Shown piece after piece: positions 11,550-21,950 of a stretch of DNA of 64,000 nt. Under the pieces are notes generated by a model, which saw only the letters and a program-made list of their open reading frames with translations, was not told where the DNA came from and did not search any database. Numbering within the stretch: the stretch's first letter is position 1; each line of letters starts with the position of its first letter. Position numbers and translations under genes: made by a program. Where the stretch lies: the NCBI GenBank assembly GCA_001972305.1, contig BDDD01002245.1, positions 62,001-126,000 of the forward strand, written 5' to 3'. Source of the stretch: Cephalotus follicularis (taxonomy: Eukaryota > Streptophyta > Magnoliopsida > Oxalidales > Cephalotaceae).

Positions 11550-11640
11550 CTATATAAGGAAAAAGATTGTTCCATACATGGTAAGATATAATATGACAAC
11601 CCATCAAATGGCTTGTCGGGTCACTATATCTAACACTTCC

Positions 11641-12010
11641 TACCTATCTCTGGGGTTATGCCATAGATACAGCTGCTTATATCTTGAATCAGATTCCTTC
11701 AAAATCTGTGCCTTCTACTCCATACCAGGTATGGTCAGGGAGGAAACCCAGCCTGAGCCATATGAAGGTTTGGGGCTGTCCTGCTTATGTCAAGAGGCTT
11801 GACGCAGATAAGCTGGAAGCGCGGTCGGACTGTTGCAGGTTTGTGGTGTATCCTAAAGAAACAAAAGGATACTACTACTATAGTCCTATCGAATAGAAGA
11901 TATTTGTTTCGTGAAATGCTGTGTTCCTAGAGAAGGAATACCTTATTGAAGAAAACAGTGGGCGTAAGGTGGAACTCAAGGAGTTGCCATAGGTAGAAAC
12001 CACACAGGAA
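11641..12010 (+). pseudogene. Copia element 1 integrase C-terminal part and linker, broken
   Basis: Resumes copia coding sequence directly after the right target duplication. Recognisable segments are NQIPSKSVPSTPYQVWSGRK, then HMKVWGCPAYVKRLD and FVVYPKETKGYYYYSP, all typical of the integrase C-terminal region of plant copia elements. The linker toward reverse transcriptase follows. Confidence 0.85.
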
Positions 12011-12721
12011 ATGGAGGAGTTGGAGGTTAGACCTTCAACAGACACAGCTGAGATTGGATCGCAGACTGATAATAGTTCTCAGTTAGGCGGAGCTCCTTTG
12101 AGGAGATCAGGCATAATCGCATTAGCACCTGAGAGGTATGGTTTCCTCAATGATGGTACTGATGAGATAAACATCATTGAAGATGATGAGCCTGCCAGCT
12201 ATTTTGAGGCAGTGCAAGGCACTGAATCTGAAGCATGGCTAGAAGCCATGAAATCCGAAATGGATTCCATGTACTCCAACCAAGTATGGAATTTGGTTGA
12301 AGCACCCGAAGGCATAGTGCCTATTGGCTGCAAATGGATCTTCAAGAAGAAGATGAATGCAAATGGAAAAATCGAGACTTATAAAGCTCAATTAGTGGCG
12401 AAAGGGTATAGGCAACGACATGGAGTCGACTATACTGAGACTTTCTCACCTGTTGCCATGCTTAAATCCATTAGGATTTTGCTTGCTATTGCCGCTCATT
12501 ATGATTATGAGATATGGAAAATGGATGTCAAGACGACATTCTTAAATGGGCGTCTTGAAGAGGATATTTATATGTCCCAACCCGAGGGGTTTACATCTTC
12601 CGAGAACCCGCACATGGTGTGCAAGCTAGATTGGTCCATTTATGGACTAAAGCAAGCATCTCGTAGCTGGAATCTACGTTTTGATGAAGCAGCAAAGCTT
12701 TTGACTTCGTTAAAAATGTAG
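12011..12721 (+). CDS. Copia element 1 reverse transcriptase, N-terminal part
   Basis: 236 residues with copia RT landmarks in order: AWLEAMKSEMDSMYSNQVWN, PIGCKWIFKKKMNANGKIE, AQLVAKGYRQRHGVDYTETF, WKMDVKTTFLNGRLEEDIYM (first catalytic aspartate), and DWSIYGLKQASRSWN. The first 60 residues are an acidic linker. The enzyme would copy element RNA to DNA. Confidence 0.93.
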   Translation: MEELEVRPSTDTAEIGSQTDNSSQLGGAPLRRSGIIALAPERYGFLNDGTDEINIIEDDEPASYFEAVQGTESEAWLEAMKSEMDSMYSNQVWNLVEAPEGIVPIGCKWIFKKKMNANGKIETYKAQLVAKGYRQRHGVDYTETFSPVAMLKSIRILLAIAAHYDYEIWKMDVKTTFLNGRLEEDIYMSQPEGFTSSENPHMVCKLDWSIYGLKQASRSWNLRFDEAAKLLTSLKM

Positions 12722-12959
12722 ATGAGCCCTGTGTTTATCGAAAGCAAGAGGGACCTAGTATCACTTTCTTAGTGCCATATGTAGATGACATCCTACTCAT
12801 TGGGAATGATGTAGGGATGTTGCAGTATGCAAAAATATGGCTAACTAAGAATTTTTCCATTAAATATTTGGGAGAAGCCACCTATATACTGGGTATTAGG
12901 ATCTTCAGGGATAGATCCAATAGGTTGCTTGGGCTTTCCCAAAGCAGTACATCAGCAAG
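12722..12959 (+). pseudogene. Copia element 1 reverse transcriptase, C-terminal part
   Basis: Contains the catalytic box in PYVDDILLIGND at about 12775-12810, then the GEATYILGIRIFRDRS and LLGLSQS segments of the thumb. It continues directly from the preceding RT part and runs into RNase H. Confidence 0.9.
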
Positions 12960-13613
12960 GTGCTGAAGAGGTTTGGCATGGAGAATTCCAAGAGAAGCCT
13001 ATTGCCAGTAGGCGAAGGAATTCATCTTTCTCGAAAGATGTCTCCTCAGACATCTAAAGAGAGAGCACGCATGAGTCGGATACCTTATGCTTTGACAGTA
13101 GGGTCGATCATGTATGCCATGTTATGTACTAGGCCTGATGTCGCATTTGCCCTGTGTATGGCAAGTCGTTTTCAGTCTGATCCCGGTGAGAAGCACTGGG
13201 AAGTGGTCAAAGGAATCCTGAAGTACCTTAGGAGGACTCAGGATATGTTATTGATCTATGGAAAAGACAGTGAGCTAAAACTGGAGGGTTTTACAGACTC
13301 TAGTTTTGATAGTGATCCGGATGATCATAAATCTGTCTCCGGGTACATTTTTGTACTTAATGGTGGAGCTGTGAGCTGGCGCAGTTCAAAGCAAGGGACT
13401 ATTGCAGATTCTACCATAGAAGCCGAGTACATAGCAGCCTCAGATGCCGCCAAGGAGGGTGTATGGATGCGCAAGTTCATTACTGAACTAGGAGTTGTTC
13501 CATCTATTATTAGTCCAGTTGTAATATACTGTGATAACAATGGGGCTGAGCACAAGCCAAGGAACCGCGGTCTCACCAGCGATCCAAACACATCGAGCGG
13601 TGCTATCATTTAA
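12960..13613 (+). CDS. Copia element 1 RNase H (fossil pol C-terminus)
   Basis: The connection region (PYALTVGSIMYAMLCTRPDV) leads to RNase H with GFTDSSFDSDPDDHKSVSGY, GGAVSWRSSKQGTIADSTIE and AEYIAASDAAKEGVWMRKFI, then IYCDNNGA. This is the standard end of copia pol. Confidence 0.92.
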   Translation: MLKRFGMENSKRSLLPVGEGIHLSRKMSPQTSKERARMSRIPYALTVGSIMYAMLCTRPDVAFALCMASRFQSDPGEKHWEVVKGILKYLRRTQDMLLIYGKDSELKLEGFTDSSFDSDPDDHKSVSGYIFVLNGGAVSWRSSKQGTIADSTIEAEYIAASDAAKEGVWMRKFITELGVVPSIISPVVIYCDNNGAEHKPRNRGLTSDPNTSSGAII

Positions 13614-13780
13614 TCCGGGAGATTATTTGTAGGGGAGATATATAGCTAGAGAGGGTCTCCTCATAGGAGAACACTGCAGATCCACTGACCAAGGCAATGG
13701 GCACCAAGGCTCTGGAGCATCATCGTGGGACGATGGGTCTAGGCTATAGGAGTTCATGGCTTGAGGGTCAAGTGGGAGAT
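13614..13780 (+). other. Copia element 1 pol tail and polypurine tract
   Basis: The RNase H tail is still readable in DNA (DPLTKAMGTKALEHH type) and ends with the purine tract AGTGGGAGAT at 13771-13780, directly against the LTR. GTCAAGTGGGAGAT is the usual copia tract in plants. Confidence 0.85.
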
Positions 13781-15389
13781 TGACGGTTATGCTTTGATCT
13801 CCACCTTACCCAGTCCTTGCGCAGGGCTGGCAATCGGGTGGTCTTTGGGTATGATCGAATCTATACGAATATAAGTGAGTGCGCAATATAGGATTATCAC
13901 ACCTGAGCGAAGGTGATCGGCCCTATTATGGTCTGATTATACTTTGGACTTATGAAATCCTTGGCCAAGGATGAGGTAGACTAGAAATTAGTTTTCGGAG
14001 AGTTTACCAAAGGTCCTAGTAATGATCAGATATTTTAGTCATTGAGGTATTATCTAGAGTTGACACATATCCTTACCCTAGACCTCAATCGGGGCCAAGC
14101 ATGACAAGGGATTATAGTACACGTGAACCGACGACTTAAAAAATCTAGGGTTCATGAGGTGTGGGAAAATTAATTAGATTAATTTTCCATCTGGATAATA
14201 TTAGATATTATTCCGATAGCATTTGAATTGGTCAAGGACCATTTAGAATGGCTAAACCGAACCCTAGGGGTATTTAGGGAATTTATGAACACCTCTTGTT
14301 TTAACCAAGATTTTAAAGGGTTCCTGCCTTACAATGATTAGTTCTTTGATATGTTGGACATATTAAGTCTTGGTGTCAAATATCGCTTATGTGGATTTTG
14401 CATTTTGTGGAAACATATATGTTTGATCTTACTTAACTAATATTCGAAGGGTACATGAGATCACTAAACGAGTTAGACTCTTATTACTTCACTGGCCAGA
14501 CAAAGCGTCGACGTCTTTTAGAAAGACGTCGATGCTTAACGTTTTTATAGGCGTCGATGTCTTTTAGAAAGAATCGATGTTCTTGGTACCACATTGTATA
14601 AGCGTCGATGTCCTTTGGAAGGCGTCGACGTCTTTGAGCAGAACGTGCAACCTGTGCACGAGCTCACTTCGTGGGCACGTTTTCTCTCTCATCTCTAGCA
14701 ACCATCTCCCACTCTTGCATATTATGGCAACATGGTGATCATGGTCACAGACTCCCGAGGAGTAAGGACCATGATCTTAAGTGAATGGGAGAGTGGGAGA
14801 GAGAAGTAGAGGGCTAGTAATAAGCATTTTCTGCAGAAAGTGAGAGTGAAGTTTTAGTTTTTGCTGGGCAAGTGACTTCAATTTTCTCTCTGTAGAGTGT
14901 GTTCCTTTCATCTATGATACTCCAATCAAGGGCTTATCTAGGGTGGATTGATTATTGACTTCATTGGTTAATATGAATTTACCTTTTCTAACCTTAGTGA
15001 GAGAGAGAGAGAGAGAGTTTTTACAATTTCTTCTTGGTCCTTGCTGGTTGGAGTAGCTTTTGTACCAGGGATTTTGGGAGCAACGTGTTTGGTGTCTTCC
15101 CAAGCGTGTAGCGGCAGAGAGAGAAGGAGCCTTCACCCACTGGTATACCTGTTGGTCCTTCTCTTCATGCCATGCTTGTGTGTCACCATTGTATGCTATG
15201 GTGACACTAATTCAATTCTGTTGATGTTGTGGTGATCCATGTGGTTTGTGGACGTGCCATAATGGACTGGTTATGTTTTTTTTTATTGGGTGTTCTTCTG
15301 CTGCCATGTTTTGTACGTTTTGTTTTGTTCTACACCCTTCTCACCATAGTCCATTTATGGCTCCGGATTCGGTTTATTCGTTTCCTTCA
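13781..15389 (+). repeat. Copia element 1 3' LTR (about 1609 bp)
   Basis: Starts TGACGGTTATGC after the polypurine tract and ends TTTCCTTCA. The last 1.1 kb matches the insert at 8598-9677 in inverted orientation, which fixes the right boundary. It carries a motif cluster at about 14504-14640 and a GA microsatellite at about 14998-15017. Confidence 0.82.
14504..14640. repeat. TCGA-centred motif cluster in copia 3' LTR
   Basis: About six copies, such as AAAGCGTCGACGTCTTTTAG, AAGACGTCGATGCTT and AAGGCGTCGACGTCTTTG. Confidence 0.78.
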
Positions 15390-16025
15390 TGCACAACACA
15401 GGCCAGCCGCTCCGGTCTAAGGATACAACGTAGGCTAAGACCTACTAGTCACCATAGACTATACACCACTGAAGACAATAGGGATCCTATCGACAAAGGT
15501 AATGTCTATCCAGATAGGTCACCTATGGTGGGTCGGTTCAGTATCTTGCTCCTTGCACGTACCCCGCATCAGCTTTAGTGCCATCCAAACGGTAACGAGA
15601 GATTCCTTCCTCCCAGTTTCAACGGGAGCAAGCATAATGCGGTAAGTCTTTGCGGTTCATCAATTGCCCAGAAAGAGAACCTATGACTTGGAACTTATGT
15701 TTGAAGGGAATAATGATCTCATTCTCATTACCTCCCCGACATGAGATCTAACCCCTCGGTGACAAGGCACTATGCGTGTACTTAGTTGACATGGTGAACA
15801 ACTGATCCGCTTTTGACGGTTTGCGATATTACATATAGCAGGGTTGCCATTGTGAATATATATGGACAATAGAACATAACTGGAACTAAGAATGTAGGAT
15901 AAGAGTGTAAAGTACATACATGCAGCCAACCATAGGTATGCATGGATTATTCCAATTAAGGAATATATGAAATATGTATACCCAATTAGCCTATTCTTGG
16001 TTTGTAGGGACACCCAACTCCAACA
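15390..16025 (-). repeat. Copia element 2 3' LTR (about 636 bp, possibly truncated)
   Basis: The inner end is clear: on the minus strand TGTTGGAGTTGGGTG follows the purine tract. The outer end near 15390 is inferred from a TG beside the LTR of the neighbouring element. No TCGA-centred cluster is seen here. The CCTATGACTTGGAAC word and its surroundings recur at 57345-57360. Confidence 0.65.
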
Positions 16026-17450
16026 ATCTCCCACTTGGCCCTACAGCCATGAAGACCTTACAGCCTACGTATATCGTACATGTGACTCTCTCAAGTACAT
16101 AATAGCTAATGGCATTGGTTAGTGGATCTGCTAAGTTCGCTACCTTCGCAAATATCTCAATATGGGTTCATTTCTCTGTATTATGATCTCCATGACCATA
16201 TGATCTAATTGATCAAGCTATACCGTCACTGTTTAAAATGATGGAGCGGTAATGAGATTGCGGTTCCTGGGTTTGTGCAAAGCCCTCCATCATCATCACA
16301 GTCACCACAACTGGATTAACAATGGTTGGAACAACTAGAAGTTCAACCACTGAACTTCTGCTTCCAAAACAACTACTTTAATGCAGTATATTAGGTAGTG
16401 ACATACTCAAATTGCACCGTGGAGTTTTCAGTATCCTTTGCTTTAAATTCCTGTATGTCTTACAACACCTCTATTTAGGATATTAATATATCCTTAAACG
16501 GATTTGTGATCATCCATATCACTATTCAATTTCAATATATCCTCCATAAGTTAAAAAGGGATCCTGAGTCCTCCTCAGGTTTATCACAGTCTCTATTGAC
16601 AATTTCCAGTGTCCCTCACTGAAATTAAGACCGAAAATAGACTAGCCAACTACTCGGGCATGATCGACATCAGGACTAGTACAAGGCATGGCATACATGA
16701 TGGAGCCCACAGCCCATGCTTATGGTTTCCTGTTCATGCGTGTCCTCTTCTCAATGTCTGTGAAGACATCCCTATTGGAGAGAAGAATTCCATGGCCAAT
16801 TGGCAGTAGGCCATATGGATGGAATCCCTTTTGCCATACCAGTTTAGCACCATGTTAATGTATTGGCTTTGGGAAAGCCCAAGCAATCTACACGGTCTAC
16901 TCTTTAGATCTTCATTCTCTAAAACGTAGGAAGCCTCTCCCAAATCCTTAATGGAGAAATTCTTGGTTTATCATACTTACATGAACTGTACCACGTTTAT
17001 GTACTTTAACCAAGACAGTGATATTTGGGTTATCCAATGTTCGGTAGACATAAGGTACATCTATCATTTTGATAAAACCAAAAAAAATGTTACAGCTACG
17101 GGATGCTAGCTTGAGGTCAACCATGGACCTTTATAGCTTGCATTATCCGAATGGACTTAAGCATTTGTGATTTGCTAGAAAGTATAGTCGACTTCTCGTT
17201 TATTCTATACCCTTTCAGTGCCAATCGCACTTTAAAGGTTTCAACCTTTTCCATTAACGCTTATCTTCCCTTTGAAGATATTTATGCATCCAATTGGTAT
17301 CCGCCCTTAGGAGCATTTACCAAGTATCACACTTGGTTGGTGTTTATGGAGTCCATTTCAGGTTTCATGGCTCCTTTCCATGCCCGGGAATCAGTGTCCT
17401 TCACTGGTTCTTGTAGCTGATAGGCTTGTCATCCCTTGATGACATTAGTT
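16026..17450 (-). pseudogene. Copia element 2 pol remnant (RNase H and reverse transcriptase)
   Basis: The purine tract on the minus strand is CCAAGTGGGAGAT (16026-16038). Going inward on the minus strand there is an RNase H tail (LADPLT type) near 16110, an RT thumb segment with GEASYVLENEDLKSR and LLGLSQSQYINMVLNWYGK at 16734-16943, and an RT start with WKGAMKPEMDSINTNQV at about 17330-17400. The order is that of copia pol. Decay is heavy. Confidence 0.75.
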
Positions 17451-18248
17451 TTATCAATGCCATCGTTGAGAAACCCTATCCCTCAAGCGCTGTCTAAAAC
17501 CTTTGCCTATTCTCCTTCCTTGAGGAATGCCTCGCTGAGGGGACGAATTTCAAGGAATCCAAATTTGGATATACACTGCCTACTACAATACATAACCCAG
17601 AAGGAGATAGGAAGATATATAAAAGATATTATGGATTGGACCTTTTCCTCAAAGTCCACATGCTCCGTACAGATATACCATTCTCACATGGTTTTCAAGG
17701 AGACGTCCATTTAGAGAGAAAGTCCCATTATCTCTCATAGTCTTTTATTCGTTGTTCCTTAATTGAATTATTAATACAATGGTTAAAACTTAGATCTTTT
17801 TTAATCCATGTGCTCCTTGCATAAATTAGAATATTGTTATGTATGAGAATAATGAATTTACCACAAATTCGAGCTCCTTGCTCATCTTATACAATTTGAA
17901 ACAAAGTTTCTTACAACATTCTTTATATACTAGCATCCAGTTGCAGTATATATCCATTTTCAATATCTATACAATTCATTACGCCTATCCAAACGGTGTG
18001 CATATCCACAGGTTTTTCCAGCTGCCTAGCTTCTCTTAGCTTATTGCATATAGATACTTATGTTAGTGTCATAACCTGAGTTCCTTACTCAAGTTCAACT
18101 TACATTGTATGCTAGAAAGTATATGTGGAAGTACCTTACACCGAGGCATCTCCAGCAGTGGATTTAAGGAACTTTTATAGTTATCCTTCCAATGCCTTGC
18201 TTCCCACAACAGGCATTTCTCCTTTCAAGCATTTTGATCCTTTCATTA
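17451..18248. other. Decayed sequence upstream of copia element 2 RT
   Basis: By position this should be copia integrase, but I recognise no domain. It is AT-rich and ends where element B begins. Confidence 0.4.
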
Positions 18249-20266
18249 TGTAACGCCACCGATCCAAGTTCACTTTATTCTCAAAGCGAGCTACGAGGAT
18301 TTGGTATGTTACGTGGGGGTGAAACCATTAATCCTTTAACAATCTTACTAATTACTAACATTTATCAAACTTCTCATAATATCAAATATAACTTACATCT
18401 TTTAATACTAAACTTTAAAACATCACGCTCTCTTTTGAATCCACAATCCACCATAACAAATAATTCTAGTGCCATTATAATTATACATCATCTGTCATAT
18501 TACAAATAAGCAACGGAAAAGTAACTTATTACATCATAAAAATAGTTATTGCATAACATAATTTCTTCAAAACTTCTTTTATGAACTTCCTCTAAGGCTC
18601 CAAAAGTTTATCAATTGCATAAGTTATTTGTTATGATGAAATGTTAGTAATTTCAATGGTAAGATTCTAGTGCCATTGAAATGAATGAGCTTAAATAGCC
18701 CAGTAAGGGTTTCAAAACAAACATTTCATCACATTCATTCTTTTATGTTCATATCTCATGAAATAGAACATTTCATAAATACTGAGGGGTTGTATAAACT
18801 TAAAGAACCCAATTGAACCTTTGCTTCACCGGGGCATTGTGCACTGCCCGATTTCTATCCTTACATCACATGCATGTCCGAGAGCACTCTCAGTTCATAA
18901 CATTCATCCCTCTTGGATCACAATCCAAGAGTTGTTCATCTTAGTTCGTTGCCTTTTCTCATTTCGTAAGATCATTTATCAATACTTTGAGTGATCAGCT
19001 TAAGGTATTCATAAAAACAGATTCGTACAACATTTGTAAAACTGAATTTACATATAGAAACATTCATTTTCAGAGAAAATGTGAAACAGTAAAGCTACAG
19101 TAGACATTTCAACGATTTCAGAATGATAAAAATCATAAATTTTCATTGAGAAACGAAGCTGCAATGAATTATTAAAGTTGCATTGTTCCATATAACAGCA
19201 GAATATGGGCAGTAATTTTAAACATAGAATTTCATCAAGAAATTGGCAGAAATTCGAAATACTTGAAACATAACAATTGTAGAAGATATATTACAGTTTT
19301 TAGAATAGTCAACCATTTGAATTTTGATAAGAAACGAGAAAGTTATGATTAAAACAATCTGCTACATAATTTGAAGAAATAACAGAAGGATACTTTCGCA
19401 TAAAAGGGTAGAATTTTCTTTACTTTGATTCAATCTCATTCTTCTTCCTCTTCACTTGAATTAATCTCAGCAATACTCAGCATAAACTAACTGAATTCAG
19501 GTCACAACTACACACATATATAGGCTGAATTGTTTACTTGGGGGGTAAGTTTCCTTCTTGTGTCATAGGCCACCTATTGCCATGTGCTCAAATTACCCAT
19601 GTGCTAACTCACACACTCTCTCTCCAAATTGATGACACTTGTCCTTTCTCATCATTACAACATCAAAAGATCTGATGTCCTCACTCCCTAGCTTGCCACA
19701 TGTCCCTTAAATGATAATAATTAATGTATAAAGAGACAAACAGCTAGATTTCCTCAACTGATCAGAAGACAAAGCATCGGCGCTTGGAAGGAAAGCATCG
19801 CCGCTTATGCGTTTTACCAATATTATTCAACTGATTCGTCGGTTAAAGTGCTAGCGCTTGCGGTAAAGAGTCACCGCTTAAGGCAAAGCACAAACGCTTT
19901 GAATCGAAGTGTCACCGCTTAAAGGAATTTCCATATATGAAAACGCACTGGTTTAAAGCTCCGTTAGAAGGGGTTCAAGTGTCTTCGCTTTGCAATTTAA
20001 CCATTGACACTTTAGTAAACCGTCGACACTTAGGTCAATTTTTCCAGGAATCCAGTCGACGCTTTGATATATCCATTTGACGCTTAAGGTTAACCGTCGA
20101 TGCTTTAAGTCCAGACTGTCGACGCTTTGTACACCATACACGATACAAAACACATAAAACATGATGCAAAGCAACATACAATGAAAAATTACTCCATAAC
20201 ACATAAGACTTAGAGCAAGCATCTTTACATAAAACAATAATTTTAATGAAAATTCCGGTTGTTCCA
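18249..20266 (-). repeat. Element B 3' LTR (2018 bp)
   Basis: Begins TGTAACGCCACCGATCC and ends CCGGTTGTTCCA against the polypurine tract. It shares segments with the LTR of A. It is AT-rich with no coding signal. A motif cluster occupies about 19768-20130. Confidence 0.88.
19768..20130. repeat. TCGA-type motif cluster in B LTR (diverged)
   Basis: About a dozen diverged words such as AAAGCATCGGCGCTT, AAAGCATCGCCGCTTATG, CAGTCGACGCTTTG and TGTCGACGCTTTG. Confidence 0.7.
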
Positions 20267-20279
20267 ATCTTCCCTCCTT
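20267..20279 (-). other. Element B polypurine tract
   Basis: AAGGAGGGAAGAT on the minus strand directly beside the LTR, preceded by the same GGACAAAATTTTTGT context as in A. Confidence 0.85.
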
Positions 20280-20305
20280 ACAAAAATTTTGTCCTCAAAA
20301 TTTGC

Positions 20306-21118
20306 TTATACAGCAGACTTAAAAAGATGAGGGTACTCTTGTCTCATTGTCTCTTCCAATTCCAAAGTGGCTTCATCAACTCCGTGATTCCTCCACAACA
20401 CTTTTACCAATGGAATTGTCTTGGTCCGCAGAATTTGTTCCTTATAATCTAGAATTTCCACCGGTTGCTCATTGTATGATAAGTCTTTGTGCACTTGTAT
20501 CAGCTCAGCTCTCAGAACATGAGATGGGTCGGCCATATATTTTCGAAGTAGAGCTAGATGAAACACATCTTGAACGTGAGAGAGATTTGGTGGCAATGCG
20601 AGCCTATACGCAGCCTCTCCAATTCTTTCCAGAATCTCAAATGGTCCAATGTATCGTGGACTCAGCTTTCCTTTCTTTCCAAATCTCATTACTCCTTTCC
20701 AAGGTGATACCTTTAAGAAAACATGATCGCCTACTTAAAAGTGTAACTCCCTTCATCTTTTATCTACATAGCTCTACTGTCTACTTTGGGCTGTTAAGAG
20801 GCATTTCTGAATCAGCTTTACTTTCTCTGTAGTTACTTGTACTATTTCTGGTCCCAATAACTTCCTTTCTCCTACTTGTTCCCAACATATAGGCATTCAA
20901 CATCTTCGTCCATAAAGTGCTTCAAAAGGTTCCATTTGAATACTAGCTTGGAAGCTGTTATTGTAGGCAAATTCAATCAGAGTGACATGCTTCTCCCAAC
21001 TCCCTTGAAAATCTATAACACAAGCTCTTAGCATGTCTTCCAATGTTTGAATAGTCCTATCTGATTGCCCATCGGTCTGCGGGTGGAAAGCCGTACTAAA
21101 ATTCGGTCTTGTACCCAA
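20306..21118 (-). pseudogene. Element B integrase C-terminal half and chromodomain, broken
   Basis: The core end ([42 protein letters not shown]) is followed by the GPY/F module ([36 protein letters not shown]) and the chromodomain-like end (VLWRNHGVDEATLELEE). It closely matches element A at 874-1700. Confidence 0.88.
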
Positions 21119-21142
21119 AGCATTTTGTAGACTTTTCCAAAA

Positions 21143-21825
21143 TCATGATGTGAAACGGGGATCTCGATCTGAAACAATAGATACAGGTATGCCATGTAAA
21201 CTGATTATCTCTTTCTCATAAATTCTAGTCAATTGACATAAGGAATGACTGTCCTTAACCGGTAGAAATTGAGGAGATTTTGTTAGACGGTCCACAATTA
21301 CCCATATTGCATTATTCCCTTTAGCTCTCCTTGGAAGTCCAGTTACAAAGTCCATACTGATATGTTCCCACTTCCATTCGGGTATGGGCAGCGATTGTAG
21401 AGTTCCTTTTGGCAAGTGGTGCTCAGCTTTAACTTGTTGACAAACCAGACATCTTGACACAAAGTCCGCAATTTCTCTCTTCATGTTATTCCACCAATAT
21501 AGGTCTCGCAAATCCCTATACATTTTGTACTCACAGGGTGGACTGAAAAATTTGAACTATGTGCTTCCGTCATTACTTCATTCTTCAATTCTGCGTTAGA
21601 TGGGACGCATAATCTTGAATCAAATCTTAATACTCCGTCGACTCAAAAGTTAAAACGGGACACCTTTCCCTTCCGCACTACCTCTGCTATTTCCTTAAGC
21701 TCCAAATCGTCAAACTGATATTTCTTTATTCTTTCAACTAGAGAGGGTCGAGCTATCACTTGAGATAGGGAAGCTCCTTCTCCTTGTTTTCTAACTTCAA
21801 AGTTTAACCTTTGGAAATCTCTCAC
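21143..21825 (-). pseudogene. Element B integrase zinc finger and N-terminal core, with linker
   Basis: Holds the finger ([36 protein letters not shown]) and the first two acidic core residues ([12 protein letters not shown] and [10 protein letters not shown]). The upstream linker is at 21643-21825. To the right, homology to RNase H continues to about 21950, where element C begins. Confidence 0.86.
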
Positions 21826-21950
21826 TAATTCCTCACGTGTTCTTTCGACTCAGGGCATCCGCCACGACATTTGCTACTCCCGGATGATATTGAATAGTGC
21901 AGTCATAATCCTTAAGGAGTTCCAGCCATCTCCTTTGCCTCATGTTTAGC

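Larger units (their letters stand above)
8598..11635 (-). mobile_element. LTR-type insert within copia element 1 (non-coding, minus orientation)
   Basis: Ends are TGATAG on the left and CTAACA on the right, a TG...CA pair typical of LTRs. The 5-bp duplication CTTCC flanks it (8593-8597 and 11636-11640), so it is one insertion event. The left kilobase matches the 3' LTR of copia element 1 (14289-15389) in the opposite orientation, so it derives from a related copia family. I see no protein domain. A segment of about 591 bp occurs twice, directly repeated (9087-9677 and 10958-11549). It may be a rearranged solo LTR or a short non-autonomous element. Confidence 0.75.
7733..15389 (+). mobile_element. 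Copia element 1: Ty1/copia, 5' part outside window, split by an insert
   Basis: Plus-strand pol in copia order: GAG-pre-integrase and integrase (7733-8571 and 11641 onward), reverse transcriptase (12011-12966), RNase H (12960-13613), polypurine tract and 3' LTR (13781-15389). Gag, protease and the 5' LTR should lie left of element A, outside the window. A 3.04-kb insert separates two parts of integrase. It is broken, with around six interruptions besides the insertions. Element A inserted into it later. Confidence 0.92.
15390..18248 (-). mobile_element. Copia element 2: old Ty1/copia remnant
   Basis: A minus-strand LTR (15390-16025), the copia polypurine tract and a decayed pol. It is heavily broken, with more than ten interruptions. 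Element B inserted into it at 18249; the rest is presumably beyond the right edge of the window. Its LTR abuts the LTR of copia element 1 with no spacer. Confidence 0.78.

Noticed and set aside
14998-15017. GA run as a regulatory GAGA site
   Set aside because: A simple microsatellite inside an LTR; similar runs occur near 23935 and 49075. No further evidence.
8598-15389. A kilobase-scale inverted repeat (8598-9677 against 14289-15389) as a foldback DNA transposon
   Set aside because: The arms are copia-family LTR sequence in opposite orientation, from two separate LTR insertions, and the outer ends do not share a target duplication.
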